A stretch of DNA of 64,000 nucleotides from Akkermansiaceae bacterium (GCA_026421245.1 JAPKDJ010000005.1:34379-98378), one strand, 5' to 3'; shown: positions 15,821 to 24,540, counted from the first letter of the stretch. A program made the numbers and translations. Notes: generated by a model from the letters alone, not told the origin.

Positions 15821-16651
15821 TTACAGGCAAGTGCGCTTGAAAAGTTCGTTAAGAGGCAGTTGCATGCCGATGTAGAAGTCACCAAAGTCGGCGTAGCGGG
15901 CCGAGACTTCATCGAAGCGCATTTCGTAAACGATGTTTTTGATTTCGAGTGTGTCCTTGGCGAGGAGGGTGACGCCCCATTCGTGCTCGTCGAGGCCGGT
16001 GGAGCCGGTGATGAGTTGGAGGATTTTTCCGGCATATCTGCGGCCGGTCTTGGCGTGGCCCTTCATGAGCTTGGCGCGCGCGTCGTGCTCGAGCGAATAC
16101 CAGTTGTAGTCGTCATGCGGAGCCCGGCGTTTGGACATGGGGTAGAAACAGATTACAGGCCAGTCCGGAAGGACCGGATACATACGGTGTTTCAAGTAAT
16201 GAACCATGCGCTCATCGAATTCCTTTAAGGCGGCCTCGAACTCCTCGCTGCCTTCGGTCAGACCGTCTTCACCAATGAGGGTGTCTTTGCCATACTGCTC
16301 ACTGGAGGTGGTGTATTCCGAACGCTCGGTTTGTGAGAGATAATAGTAAGTGGGGTTGAGGACATCGGGTCCGAGTCCCAAAGTGAGCCGTTTCTCGAAG
16401 GCGGTGGCGTCATGCAGATCGGGAGTGAGGAGCATGAATCCAATGTCGGCCTTTGGCGTGGCAACCGCGAAAATGAGAAGCTGGGTGTCCGGATGTGAGC
16501 GGATTTCCTGAACTAATTCGGTGAGGTCGGTTTTGGCTTGGCGCTGTTCGCTCCCTGAAAGCATGGACCACTGGCCGTGGTCGATGGAGTAATACAGGTG
16601 TATGACATGCCAGCCTTCGGCGGGCACAAGAGGAGTCGGGGAATCGGACAT
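15821..16651 (-). CDS. hemQ: Coproheme decarboxylase HemQ (chlorite dismutase family)
   Basis: A 276-residue cytoplasmic protein that decarboxylates coproheme III to heme b in the coproporphyrin-dependent heme pathway. The C-terminal half is diagnostic: CFYPMSKRR with the catalytic Tyr, NWYSLEHDARAKLMKGHAKTGRRYAGK with the proximal heme-ligand His in KGHAKTGR, and WGVTLLAKDTLEIKNIVYEMRFDE. The N-terminal half is the first ferredoxin-like repeat (WHVIHLYYSIDHGQW). Length is normal. It is the second gene of a minus-strand run: the unknown membrane protein at 16660-17496 ends 8 bases before it and the lipoprotein begins 4 bases after. Confidence 0.93.
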   Translation of the reverse strand: MSDSPTPLVPAEGWHVIHLYYSIDHGQWSMLSGSEQRQAKTDLTELVQEIRSHPDTQLLIFAVATPKADIGFMLLTPDLHDATAFEKRLTLGLGPDVLNPTYYYLSQTERSEYTTSSEQYGKDTLIGEDGLTEGSEEFEAALKEFDERMVHYLKHRMYPVLPDWPVICFYPMSKRRAPHDDYNWYSLEHDARAKLMKGHAKTGRRYAGKILQLITGSTGLDEHEWGVTLLAKDTLEIKNIVYEMRFDEVSARYADFGDFYIGMQLPLNELFKRTCL

Positions 16652-16659
16652 GGGTCTTT

Positions 16660-17496
16660 CTAGTTGTCTTTAGAGGAGGCGGAAATTCGGGCCTTCACGA
16701 GTGGGTCGGAATCTGAATCGATGTTGTTGCTCTCGATGATGGCAAGGGACCAGGGAGCAATGTCCTCGTTCGCGTAGGCATGAATGCGGGAGGGATTATT
16801 AAAGCCCGAAGTGGAGTTGATTACGATTTCATCGCTGTCATTGCGGGAAAATTTTCCGTTTACCACCGAAAGGTTGATGGTGTCTCCGATGAGGTTTTGA
16901 TCACCATCACGGAAGGACACCTGAAGGGTGGTCGAGGCGCCTTCGGACAGTTTGATCCGGGCGCAGGGAATAAGATTGGAATCAATCACCACTCCGACAT
17001 CGGTCTCGTCTCCGGAACGAACTGGTTTTCGCCACCAAGTTTCAACTGTTTCAATGGTGACGTCTTCTCCTTTGATTGGAAAGTCTTCGATGAATTTGAC
17101 GAGTTCTCCTTCGGGGGCATCGTGATAGAAGAAGGAAATTCCCCATGCAAACGCGCCCACGAGGCAAGCGATTACCGCAATGAGGCTGATTTTTTCGACC
17201 GTCGAGACGGTGGTGGCTTCCTTTCTCGATTCATTGATACCGACGAGCTTGGGTTTGGTCGGGCGTGCTGGGCGCTCCTCTATGGCTTTCTCTTCAATAG
17301 GGTCATCATCAAGGTCACCGATATTAGCTTTTTCCGACTTTTCCTTTTTGGGAGGATCTTCGATCCGCTTGTCGCCGTCCTCTTTTCCCTCCTCTTCAGG
17401 CGCTTCCCCGGAAACCTCCCGGTTGAGATCATCGTCGCCGAGATCCCAAAAATCATCGTGAGTTTCGTTTTTGGAGTTGGAGGACTTGTTGCTCAT
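16660..17496 (-). CDS. Single-pass membrane protein with acidic cytoplasmic head, unknown
   Basis: A 278-residue protein with a highly charged, low-complexity N-terminal region of about 100 residues (EEEGKEDGDKRIEDPPKKEKSEK), one membrane helix near 105-128 (ISLIAVIACLVGAFAWGISFF) and a C-terminal extracytoplasmic domain of about 145 residues rich in Ser, Asp and Asn (ASTTLQVSFRDGDQNLIGD). No family is recognised. It begins the hemQ run and is divergent from the ferredoxin gene across 113 bases. A role beside heme synthesis cannot be read from the sequence. Confidence 0.75.
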   Translation of the reverse strand: MSNKSSNSKNETHDDFWDLGDDDLNREVSGEAPEEEGKEDGDKRIEDPPKKEKSEKANIGDLDDDPIEEKAIEERPARPTKPKLVGINESRKEATTVSTVEKISLIAVIACLVGAFAWGISFFYHDAPEGELVKFIEDFPIKGEDVTIETVETWWRKPVRSGDETDVGVVIDSNLIPCARIKLSEGASTTLQVSFRDGDQNLIGDTINLSVVNGKFSRNDSDEIVINSTSGFNNPSRIHAYANEDIAPWSLAIIESNNIDSDSDPLVKARISASSKDN

Positions 17497-17609
17497 AGTT
17501 GGTGTGCAAAGAGATAATCACCGGAGGGGGCTCTTGAAAAGCGTGAATCAAGGGAGGAAAAAGTGATTGCATCTTTCGGGGAGGGAGCGAACAGTTTGCT
17601 CAACAAGCC

Positions 17610-17849
17610 ATGGCTGATCTCGAAGACAAAAATCCAGAAAGCGTTGCAGGGAAATTCTACGTCGATTCCCAGTGTATTGACTGTGACCTCTGCCGCGAAA
17701 CTGCCCCCGAAAATTTTCAGCGCTCCGACGACGAAGGATACTCCTACGTTCACAAGCAACCAGGGAATGACGAAGAAGTAGCACTCTGTATGGAGGCCCT
17801 TGAAGGCTGCCCTGTTGAAGCTATTGGTGATGATGGTGGCGAAGGCTAG
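17610..17849 (+). CDS. [4Fe-4S] ferredoxin
   Basis: A 79-residue acidic ferredoxin. Cluster ligands are in CIDCDLCRETAPENF (C-x2-C-x2-C) and the distal GCPVEAI, which supplies the fourth Cys before Pro; this pattern binds one [4Fe-4S] cluster. A further Cys (ALCMEAL) lies between. The sequence form (FYVDSQCIDCDLC ... YSYVHKQPGNDEE) is common in this phylum. It would carry electrons in the cytosol. It starts the plus-strand housekeeping run and dciA follows after 10 bases. Confidence 0.93.
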   Translation: MADLEDKNPESVAGKFYVDSQCIDCDLCRETAPENFQRSDDEGYSYVHKQPGNDEEVALCMEALEGCPVEAIGDDGGEG

Positions 17850-17859
17850 GGATGACGTC

Positions 17860-18255
17860 ATGAATCGTAAGCCGGGTTCCAGGAAAGCGAAGCCTCTCGC
17901 CCGACGGAACATGCGGGCTGATATTGTCAGGCAGTGGGTGGGCGCGGGCAGGCCTCTGGATCTTAATAAAAATATTTCCGAGGCCTCGGCTCATATTGAG
18001 TCCATTCTTGAGACGATTGGAGTGCGTGGAGGGCTCGACGAGGATCGGGTCAAAGAAGCTTGGGGTACCCTTGCCGGTGAGTTGGTGGCCAAGCAGACTG
18101 AGCCTGTTTCCCTCCGGAAGGGGTGTCTTACCCTCAAAGTTCTACAGCCTGCGATGCGTTACCACCTTGAGCAGCTCAAGCCTGGGCTCCTCCGTAAACT
18201 CCAGGCTGAGTTGGGAGAGGATCATGTCACCTCCCTTCGCCTGACCATTGGCTGA
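17860..18255 (+). CDS. dciA: DUF721/DciA family protein (replicative helicase loader)
   Basis: A 131-residue basic protein. The C-terminal 75 residues match the DUF721/DciA domain: VKEAWGTLAGELVAKQTEP, LRKGCLTLKVLQPAMRYHL and LLRKLQAELGEDHVTSLRL. DciA loads the DnaB helicase in bacteria that lack DnaC or DnaI. The N-terminal 45 residues are Arg/Lys-rich (NRKPGSRKAKPLARRNMR), possibly DNA-binding. I chose ATG at 17860, 10 bases after the ferredoxin stop; an earlier ATG at 17800 would overlap the ferredoxin and adds no conserved sequence. Likely in operon with the ferredoxin and HAD genes. Confidence 0.85.
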   Translation: MNRKPGSRKAKPLARRNMRADIVRQWVGAGRPLDLNKNISEASAHIESILETIGVRGGLDEDRVKEAWGTLAGELVAKQTEPVSLRKGCLTLKVLQPAMRYHLEQLKPGLLRKLQAELGEDHVTSLRLTIG

Positions 18256-18269
18256 GTCCATCCGGCTAC

Positions 18270-18908
18270 ATGAAATATCGCTCCCTTCTCTTCGACTGGT
18301 CCGGCACTTTGGTCGATGATCTTCCTCCCACCCTTCATGCGACTAATGCCGTCCTTGGCGAATATGATGTGCCTGCGATGAGCCGGGAGGAATTCCGCCT
18401 CCGTTTCCGCCTCCCTTATCCCGAATTCTACGAAGAAGTCCTCCCCGGGGTCCCTATTGCGGATTTGGAGGACACTTTTCGGACCTCTTTTAGACAATCC
18501 CCTCAGGGAGTCACGGTTCTTCCTCACGCTCGAGAGATGCTCAGCTGGTGTCGCGAGCAAAAGATCCGCTGCTTCGTTCTCTCCAGCATGGACGTGGGCC
18601 TTTTCACCCAGCAGGCCCATGACTTTGGGCTCCATGATCATTTTGAGGCCATTTACGCAGGCGTCATCGACAAGCGTGACCGGATTGGCGAAATCCTCTC
18701 CAACCACAATTTGTGTGTCGATCAGACGGCTTTCGTGGGCGACATGGTCCATGATATTCATACCGCCAGTCATGGCGGGATTGCTTCCGTGGCAGTTGCG
18801 ACCGGATATGACCCCGTCGATCAGCTGACTCAAAGTGACCCCAGCCATTTTTTCGAGCACCTCGGCGAATTTCGCCAATGGCTTGAGAACTCGGCCAAGC
18901 AGCTTTAG
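18270..18908 (+). CDS. HAD-superfamily hydrolase (phosphoglycolate phosphatase-like)
   Basis: A 212-residue cytoplasmic phosphatase. Motif I is LLFDWSGTLVDD; the nucleophile Asp is present, but the usual second Asp of DxD is Ser, as in phosphonatase-type relatives. Motif II is CFVLSSMD, motif III the Lys in DKRDRIGE, and motif IV FVGDMVHDIHTA with two acidic magnesium ligands. A cap of four or five helices lies between residues 20 and 90. The overall shape is that of Gph/PGP-like enzymes; the substrate is not known. It starts 14 bases after dciA and ends 8 bases before folB. Confidence 0.9.
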   Translation: MKYRSLLFDWSGTLVDDLPPTLHATNAVLGEYDVPAMSREEFRLRFRLPYPEFYEEVLPGVPIADLEDTFRTSFRQSPQGVTVLPHAREMLSWCREQKIRCFVLSSMDVGLFTQQAHDFGLHDHFEAIYAGVIDKRDRIGEILSNHNLCVDQTAFVGDMVHDIHTASHGGIASVAVATGYDPVDQLTQSDPSHFFEHLGEFRQWLENSAKQL

Positions 18909-18916
18909 TTTGCGGC

Positions 18917-19273
18917 ATGAGCGACCAGATAATTATTCGCGGGCTTCAGTTTTCGTGTCGGATCGGCGTGCCGGTGGAAGAACGGGCCAACCCGCAGGAG
19001 CTGCGGGCTCATCTGGTCATGGACGTCGAGCCATTTCCCAAACACGATCGCATTGATGGAACCGTGGATTACAAAGCGGTTTCTGATCGCGTTCGAGAAT
19101 TGGCCGGGCAAGGGGAGAGGCAGCTGATTGAGACTCTGGCCCAAGACATTGCATCACTTATCTTGAATGAATTTCCTGTCTCGGAAGTCCGGGTAGAGCT
19201 CGAAAAGTATATTCTCCCGGAGACCGACTGGGTTGGGGTTGTCATCAAAAGAACTTCTTCAAAGAGAAATTGA
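18917..19273 (+). CDS. folB: Dihydroneopterin aldolase
   Basis: A 118-residue enzyme of folate synthesis that cleaves 7,8-dihydroneopterin to 6-hydroxymethyl-dihydropterin and glycolaldehyde in the cytosol. The family marks are the opening IIIRGLQFSCRIGVPVEER with the active-site Glu, DGTVDYKAVSDRV, QLIETLAQDIA and the late strand VRVELEKYILPETDWVGV. Length matches FolB (about 115-125). It lies in a tight plus-strand run with the HAD gene upstream and the sigma factor 70 bases downstream. No other fol gene is in the window. Confidence 0.92.
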   Translation: MSDQIIIRGLQFSCRIGVPVEERANPQELRAHLVMDVEPFPKHDRIDGTVDYKAVSDRVRELAGQGERQLIETLAQDIASLILNEFPVSEVRVELEKYILPETDWVGVVIKRTSSKRN

Positions 19274-19343
19274 ACGTGCAGCGGGTCATCTTGTCCCTAG
19301 TGTTAAGTCCGAAGGGTCTTCGCCCGCCTTTCTTCCCTGTCCA

Positions 19344-19943
19344 ATGTCCACCGAGCCCGTTAAAGAGCCCGCTACCGATTCTGATCGCGAACTTGTCCGC
19401 CGTGCCCAAGCCGGGAATACCCAAGCTTTTGACGAGTTGGTCGTGAAATTTAGTCCCCGACTCTATGGAATGGTCTACCACATGACCTCTAATAAAGAGG
19501 ACACCCACGATCTCCTTCAGGAAATCTTCGCAAAAGCATATCACTCCCTGAAGCGATTCCGCGGAAAATCTTCTTTTTACACTTGGATCTACTCCATCGC
19601 GACCAATATGACGCTTAACTTCCTGAAAAAGAGGAAGCGGCGCGCTACCTGGAGCCTCGATGACGTTGATTCGGGCATTCAGAACGACGATGCCATGGTC
19701 GATATAGGGCGCGCCGCAAATCCCCGTCACCAAAGCGGCGTGAACGAACTTCAAAAAAAATTGAACGAAGCCATGCAATCGCTGTCAGAAGACCACAGAG
19801 TAGTTGTGACTATGTTTGATATCCAGGGAATCCCCCATGCCGAGATCGGCAGAATCCTTAAGATATCAGAAGGAACCATCCGCTCCAGGCTCTTCTACGC
19901 GCACCAGCAATTACAGGGGCACTTGGAAGAATTCATCCGGTGA
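19344..19943 (+). CDS. ECF-type RNA polymerase sigma-70 factor
   Basis: A 199-residue sigma factor with region 2 (FDELVVKFSPRLYGMVYHMTSNKEDTHDL, then FSFYTWIYSIATNMTLNFLK-type 2.3/2.4 sequence) and region 4 (LNEAMQSLSEDHRVVVTMFD, IPHAEIGRILKISEGTIRSRL) whose helix-turn-helix reads the -35 element. No sigma 1.1 or region 3, so it is of the small ECF class. ATG at 19344 is chosen since conserved sequence begins shortly after; longer frames upstream overlap folB. The next gene, 52 bases on, encodes a one-helix membrane protein likely to be its regulatory partner. Confidence 0.93.
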   Translation: MSTEPVKEPATDSDRELVRRAQAGNTQAFDELVVKFSPRLYGMVYHMTSNKEDTHDLLQEIFAKAYHSLKRFRGKSSFYTWIYSIATNMTLNFLKKRKRRATWSLDDVDSGIQNDDAMVDIGRAANPRHQSGVNELQKKLNEAMQSLSEDHRVVVTMFDIQGIPHAEIGRILKISEGTIRSRLFYAHQQLQGHLEEFIR

Positions 19944-19994
19944 TTATTGGTTTGTGAAAATTTATAACTCACGAAAATATTCAAAATTCCCATT

Positions 19995-20375
19995 ATGAGT
20001 AACTACGAGGAACAAGTCCAAAAAATCGTTAGCTTGAAGCGCTACGAGACTCCGCGCGATGGTTACTTCGAGGATTTTCTAGAGGAATTTCAGGAACGTC
20101 AGCGCAGCGAGCTTCTCCAAAAGTCGTCTATCTCCCTTTTCTTTGAGCGCTTTGCCGCTTGGTTTCGTGAAGTTGGATCTGTCAAGTGGGTGGCCGGTGC
20201 CGGTCTTGCCTACGCCGCAGTGATGGCTGCAATTCTCCTTTGGCCGGGTGGTCCGGGAACAACTCCGGACCCAAATTCAAACCGACAGCCGGCCTCATTT
20301 GAGCCGGACGTGAAATCGTTCACTCCTCCTGCTCCTGTGAAGGAGGATCCCGAGATTGATGGTCAGAAGCTCTAG
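19995..20375 (+). CDS. Single-pass membrane protein, putative anti-sigma partner
   Basis: A 126-residue protein with a cytoplasmic N-terminal part of about 70 residues (LKRYETPRDGYFEDFLEEF), a membrane helix near 73-91 (WVAGAGLAYAAVMAAILLW) and a short proline-rich outer tail. It follows the ECF sigma gene directly, and its layout of cytoplasmic head plus one helix is that of many anti-sigma factors, but there is no recognisable zinc-binding HxxxCxxC motif. The anti-sigma role is inferred from position and layout only. Confidence 0.75.
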   Translation: MSNYEEQVQKIVSLKRYETPRDGYFEDFLEEFQERQRSELLQKSSISLFFERFAAWFREVGSVKWVAGAGLAYAAVMAAILLWPGGPGTTPDPNSNRQPASFEPDVKSFTPPAPVKEDPEIDGQKL

Positions 20376-20398
20376 GCTGGCTTCGCTGCGATAGCAAA

Positions 20399-20485
20399 AT
20401 GCGGCTCGTTGGCGTCACCGCGATTTTCGTCGCGCTCGTTTTAGGCTTTGTGCAAAACTTGCCTCATGCCAAGCCACTCTGCTAG
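20399..20485 (+). CDS. Possible 28-residue hydrophobic peptide overlapping yjbQ start
   Basis: The frame starting at 20399 reads MRLVGVTAIFVALVLGFVQ and ends 20 bases inside the YjbQ gene. The N-terminus is basic then hydrophobic, like a signal peptide or tiny membrane protein. It is in a different frame from YjbQ and could be a translational leader or chance. I know of no homologue. Confidence 0.2.
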   Translation: MRLVGVTAIFVALVLGFVQNLPHAKPLC

Positions 20486-20885
20486 TCTCTCAGTCCGTTC
20501 TTCTGGAAAGGGAACCTATGAAATCACCCGTCAAGTCGAGGACCTTGTTTCCGAGGTAGGGATCACAACCGGCACCGTGACTGTCTTCGTTCAGCACACC
20601 AGTGCCAGTCTCGTCCTCATGGAGAATGCCGATCCCAGTGCTCGGACCGACTTGCATGCATTCTTCGATCATTTGGTTCCCGAAGATACACCTTACTTCG
20701 TTCATACTTACGAGGGACCCGATGACATGCCCTCTCATATTCGTACGGTTCTGACGCGCACCAGCGAAGTGATCCCAATCGTCGAGGGTCGTATGACCCT
20801 CGGAACCTGGCAGGGACTTTTTCTCTTTGAACATCGTGATCAGCCACACTCACGGAGAATTGTGGTCATGGTGCAGGGGGATTAG
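20466..20885 (+). CDS. YjbQ/UPF0047 family protein
   Basis: A 139-residue protein of the YjbQ family, some members of which have weak thiamine-phosphate synthase activity; the physiological role is unsettled. Family marks are VQHTSASLVLMENADPS with the conserved His and Ser, RTDLHAFFDHLVPED, DDMPSHIRTVLTRTS with the HI pair, and GTWQGLFLFEHRDQPHSRRI. Length is standard. ATG 20466 fits the family start; a GTG at 20448 would add six residues. It ends the plus-strand run and converges on the CRTAC1 gene. Confidence 0.93.
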   Translation: MPSHSASLSVRSSGKGTYEITRQVEDLVSEVGITTGTVTVFVQHTSASLVLMENADPSARTDLHAFFDHLVPEDTPYFVHTYEGPDDMPSHIRTVLTRTSEVIPIVEGRMTLGTWQGLFLFEHRDQPHSRRIVVMVQGD

Positions 20886-21145
20886 CTCATTCCAGCGAGT
20901 CAAGGTAGTCAGCGAACTCGAATTATTTGGCAGAACGGGCCGAATCACTTGCCGTTCCCTGCTTCTGCCCGGTTTCCCGAAGATGAGGGCCTGCACCCTG
21001 TTTAATGGAGACCTCGCAAATATCGTTTCGGCGCGCTTGTGTTGCCAGTGTTCCGGCGTTGGGCCAGAACAAGAAGATTGCGGCCACTAAAATCAAAGCG
21101 ATTAGGGAGCGAAGAGGATTCTCCGGATCCTAGGATTCGGTATCG

Positions 21146-24124
21146 TCATTTTGATGCTTTGAAAAGTCGTTCGACTTCTCCTTGTGACAGAGGGTTGGTG
21201 AACCATGTTCCACTCATGGGCGGGGCAAAGTGGTGGAGTTGGGTTGCGTTGGCGTTTTGGAGCGCCTGCCAGTCTTGCAAGATCGTCGCTGTCGAAATCT
21301 CTCCGCGGTAAATCGTGAGGGCCCGATTATTTGGATCCAAAAGAATGGCGAGCGGCACCGAGGACGGTGGCGTGTGGTCGAAGAGTTTCTCTTGAAATTT
21401 GTGGATCCGGTTGGCTGATTCGGCATCGATAAGTCCCCACGGAAATGGAAATTTGGTGCGATCAATGAGATTGTATGCGGGAGAAATATCGGCGGCAGGT
21501 CCGCCGATACCATTGATTGCCAGAGCCAAAATCTCCAGATTTGCGGCGCGGATTTTGTCCGCATTGGAGGTGAATTCCTCGAGGGAGTCTTTGCACGAAC
21601 TGCAAGTCCCGGACCAAAGAACGAGAAGACGTGCCTTACCGTTGGCCGCCAACAACTGCTGTTTGGCCGCTTGATCCCGGAACGTGAGCAAGGGGAAGGG
21701 AACCCGAGCCGGAAGGATGATACGGGCCTGACTCTTTGTTCCCGCGGCCTCCAATGGGTGTTGTTTTAAGGTCACCGTTTTCCGTTTCTTCATCGCGGTT
21801 GCCTTGCCGGTGCCTTGCTTCAAAAGGAACCGGCCGCCATCGCCGTTGAGGCCCTCAAAAAGCTCCTTCCCTCCTCCCGGCCAAGTGACCTTGGCCTGAC
21901 GGTATCCTTGCCTGTTGCCCATACCGAAGTGCAACCACTTACTGGACTGGGAGAGGAAGAGGTCGCCCGCCTTAACTGATCGGACCAAGTGTTTGTCCCC
22001 TTGAGAGGGAAGGAGTTCGACGACAGCGCCAATGGCATCGCGGTTGCTGCTGGTGCCTTCAAGTTTGATCGAAACTGACGGCGGGCTTTTGCGCTGATTC
22101 AGCATGAGCCGAAGTCGTGGGCCACTGCGGTTACGATACCAAAGATCGAGTCGGCCATCTTGATCCCAGTCCACAATGGCAAGCCCGCGTCCATCCTCAA
22201 TGTGATCTAGCCCGGCAAGGTGGGACATCTCATGAAATCGACCTTTTCTACCATTTAGGAAAAAGCGATTTCGCTCGCTCCCACTCCATGAATGTCCGTT
22301 GCGGACCAGTTTCATCAGGTCCGTCCAGCCGCGGGCATAGTCATTAATCTTTTCTGAGGGCGACACGACCTGTCGCCAAAAGAAGCTTCACAAATCATCA
22401 TCGCGCGTATTCGTCAGATAACCGTTGGCGACAACGAGGTCCTGCCATCCGTCGTTGTTTAGATCCGCGAAACCCGAGCTCCAGGCCCAACCACCATTGG
22501 TGACGCCGCTCTCCAAACTATGATCCTGAAATACTCCATCGTTCGCTGAAAAAAGAGTGTTGCCTCGCGCCATCCGGGTTTTGCCATCGCTAAACTTCCG
22601 CTGAAAAGCGACCCGTTGTCCGGCCGACGAGAACATGTTTCCGACGAAGAGATCGGCCTCGCCATCTCGATTAAAGTCCCCCCACGAAACTGACATTCCG
22701 GCAGCCATATCTTCGGCGCCAACTTCCGGGGCACTATTGACGAATTTTCCGTCATCATTTCGATAGAGGCAGTTTCGTCCGAAATCGTTTGCGACGTAGA
22801 GGTCCGGATCACCATCCCGATCGAAGTCCTCCCATGAAGCGGCGAAACTCCAGCGGGTGTTGTTTTGATCCATGCCTACCTGCTTCGTGACATCGCCGAA
22901 TTTGAAGTCACTCAGATTTGCGAGGAGCACGTTACGGCCTCCATTTTCGGCGTCATTGAATGGCGTGGGTGAGGAGGCCTCGAAGCCGCGTTTCCCGGAG
23001 ACTGAGTCATCGTCCGCGCTGTAAACGCAGGTGTAAATGTCGAGGTCTCCGTCACTGTCGAAGTCTGCCGCACTCAGCGAAAAGGGGTAGGGGGCTCCGG
23101 GGAATCCTCCCCTTAACTCGAACTTGCCGGTTCCGTTGTTTTCCGCGAAAGCAATCATCGCGATGGTCGCCACGACAAGATCCTGATCCCCATCGTTGTC
23201 GAGATCGACCAGCAAGGCGCTTCGCGAATCTTCCAGCCACGCGACGCCCCATTTAGAAGCGACTTCTTTCGCAGTGCCATCTGCCTGTTGGAGGTAAAGT
23301 TGGTTTGGCAGACTCCCTCCATCGCAGACGTAAATATCCTCGAGACCATCACCATTCACGTCTCCCACGGCGATTCCGTGGTGACCGGTCATGGCGAGGT
23401 CTCCGATGCGGGTGATTCGTTGGGACCAGGATCCAATCCCGCGGAGGACCTGCGCTTCGAAGCGCGGGTTCTTCTCGAGAGCCGCTTTCGTGACATCCTG
23501 AAACCAAGATCCCTCTGCGCGAATTTTTTCGAAGTTTGCGACCTCTAATCGCTGTAATTTTGGTGGTGATTCGTCTGTCCAAGAACAAAGCCAGGTTGCC
23601 GAATACTCTCCGTCCCCGCGGTTTGCTTCCACATGAACCCGTGTTGTCAGATTTTCGACGCCGATGACTTTGAGTTTCAGTTCACCCAGGGCGTGAATTT
23701 CTTCGATAAGAATTTTTGGACTTATTGATCTTACTTTCCCGCCGGTTCCCACCCGAACGGCAACACTGTGGACGGTATGTATTGGTCCTGGGGTTTCGAA
23801 TTCGGAACAGAGGAATCCTGGGGCAAGAAGAGAGGTGGCTTCCTCTTCATTTTGAGCTTTCGCAAGTCGGTTGAGCTGAGAGAGGGCCAGAATTGAGAAC
23901 TTTTCACCGAGCCAAGAGTCGCTAGCTTCTGCCACGGGGAGGTTGAAGTTGAGAGGGACTCCGGTAAGGGGTGTTTTGGATTCTACAGGAACCGGCAAAC
24001 GGTCTGGGCGCGCCATTTCTTTGAGTCGAAGTTTGACCAATTCATCGTCTACAACGATTGGCTCGGCAATGGCCGTGGTCGACAGAGCGGAAAATAGGAA
24101 CAGTAAGTGGCGGGTTAACCTCAT
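21146..24124 (-). CDS. CRTAC1-type FG-GAP/UnbV/thioredoxin-like protein, candidate selenoprotein (in-frame TGA at 22388-22390)
   Basis: Read through one TGA, this is a 992-residue secreted protein. It has a signal peptide (LLFLFSALSTTAIAEP), an N-terminal region to about 215, FG-GAP/VCBS calcium-loop repeats (DVNGDGLEDIYV, DLDNDGDQDLVV, DFDSDGDLDIYT, DFNRDGEADLFV), the ASPIC/UnbV domain at about 680-770 (HFGMGNRQG, KVTWPGGGKELFEG) and a TlpA/thioredoxin-like domain near 810-930 with LVLWSGTCSSCKDSL. TGA is codon 579, in TNTRDDDL-x-SFFWRQVVSPSEK; the family SFFWRQVV block continues on its far side in the same frame, so both parts are one gene. A SECIS-like hairpin follows. Alternatives are a recent nonsense mutation, or restart at GTG 22366. 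Sec synthesis genes are not in the window. Confidence 0.8.
22359..22377 (-). promoter_or_regulatory. Candidate bacterial SECIS element
   Basis: On the minus strand, 10 bases after the in-frame TGA, the RNA can form a perfect 7-bp stem GGCGACA/UGUCGCC with the 5-base loop GGUCG. The apical loop starts 17 bases after UGA, and its first two bases are both G. These features agree with what I recall of bacterial SECIS rules (loop 3-14 bases, a G in the first two loop positions, 16-37 bases from UGA to loop). The hairpin lies in coding sequence for WRQVVSP, so its conservation must be judged against codon constraint. Confidence 0.65.
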
Positions 24125-24298
24125 CGGAATGCGATTGGAAGTTAACCTGAGTGTTGTCCCGAGTCTTGCTTAAAGAGTGTGAGGTTGTCTCGCCGAGTAT
24201 TGGTTTCGAGCGACAGAGATCTTTCTTAGGTCAAGAAGGTGCCCAGAAGTTTGGATGAGCAATGATTTCAATCACTGGTCTCTTTAACAATTCCGGCG

Positions 24299-24540
24299 CT
24301 ACTCCTTTTTCTGAAGCTTCTCAATGTGTTCGATTCGTCCGAGGGTGTCTTTTTTAGCAACCCTCTTAAATTGGAGCGTTCTGCTGCCTCCTTCGGCGGT
24401 CATGATGAGCCTGTCCCCCTCTACGACAAAGGTACTTTTTTCGACACCAAACTCTTTGCTCACGATCTTTCTTTTTGTGTCTCTTGGGCATTCACAATCG
24501 GGAAAGCGAGAATCAGGGAAAAGACAAGAAGGATTTCCAT
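24299..24540 (-). pseudogene. Small secreted protein with apparent -1 frameshift
   Basis: ATG at 24540 starts MEILLVFSLILAFPIVNAQE, a good signal peptide with an Ala-x-Ala-like cleavage site, but the frame stops with TGA at 24460 after 26 residues. In the -1 frame the sequence continues as KIVSKEFGVEKSTFVVEGD and TLQFKRVAKKDTLGRIEHI, ending at TAG 24299. A -1 slip at the run CAAAAAG (codons CAA AAA) joins both into an 80-residue secreted protein. I do not recognise the family. It may be a pseudogene, an assembly error or programmed slippage. It lies downstream of the DUF1549 and DUF1501 genes, in reading order after them. Confidence 0.5.

Noticed and set aside
20827..21090. 87-codon frame on the plus strand overlapping the end of the YjbQ gene
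   Set aside because: It overlaps a well supported gene in another frame and has no protein-like features beyond a few cysteines.
21146..22366. Second part of the CRTAC1 protein as a separate gene starting at GTG 22366
   Set aside because: It would start inside a domain, without a signal peptide though the protein must be exported, and the conserved SFFWRQVV block just before it would remain unexplained.
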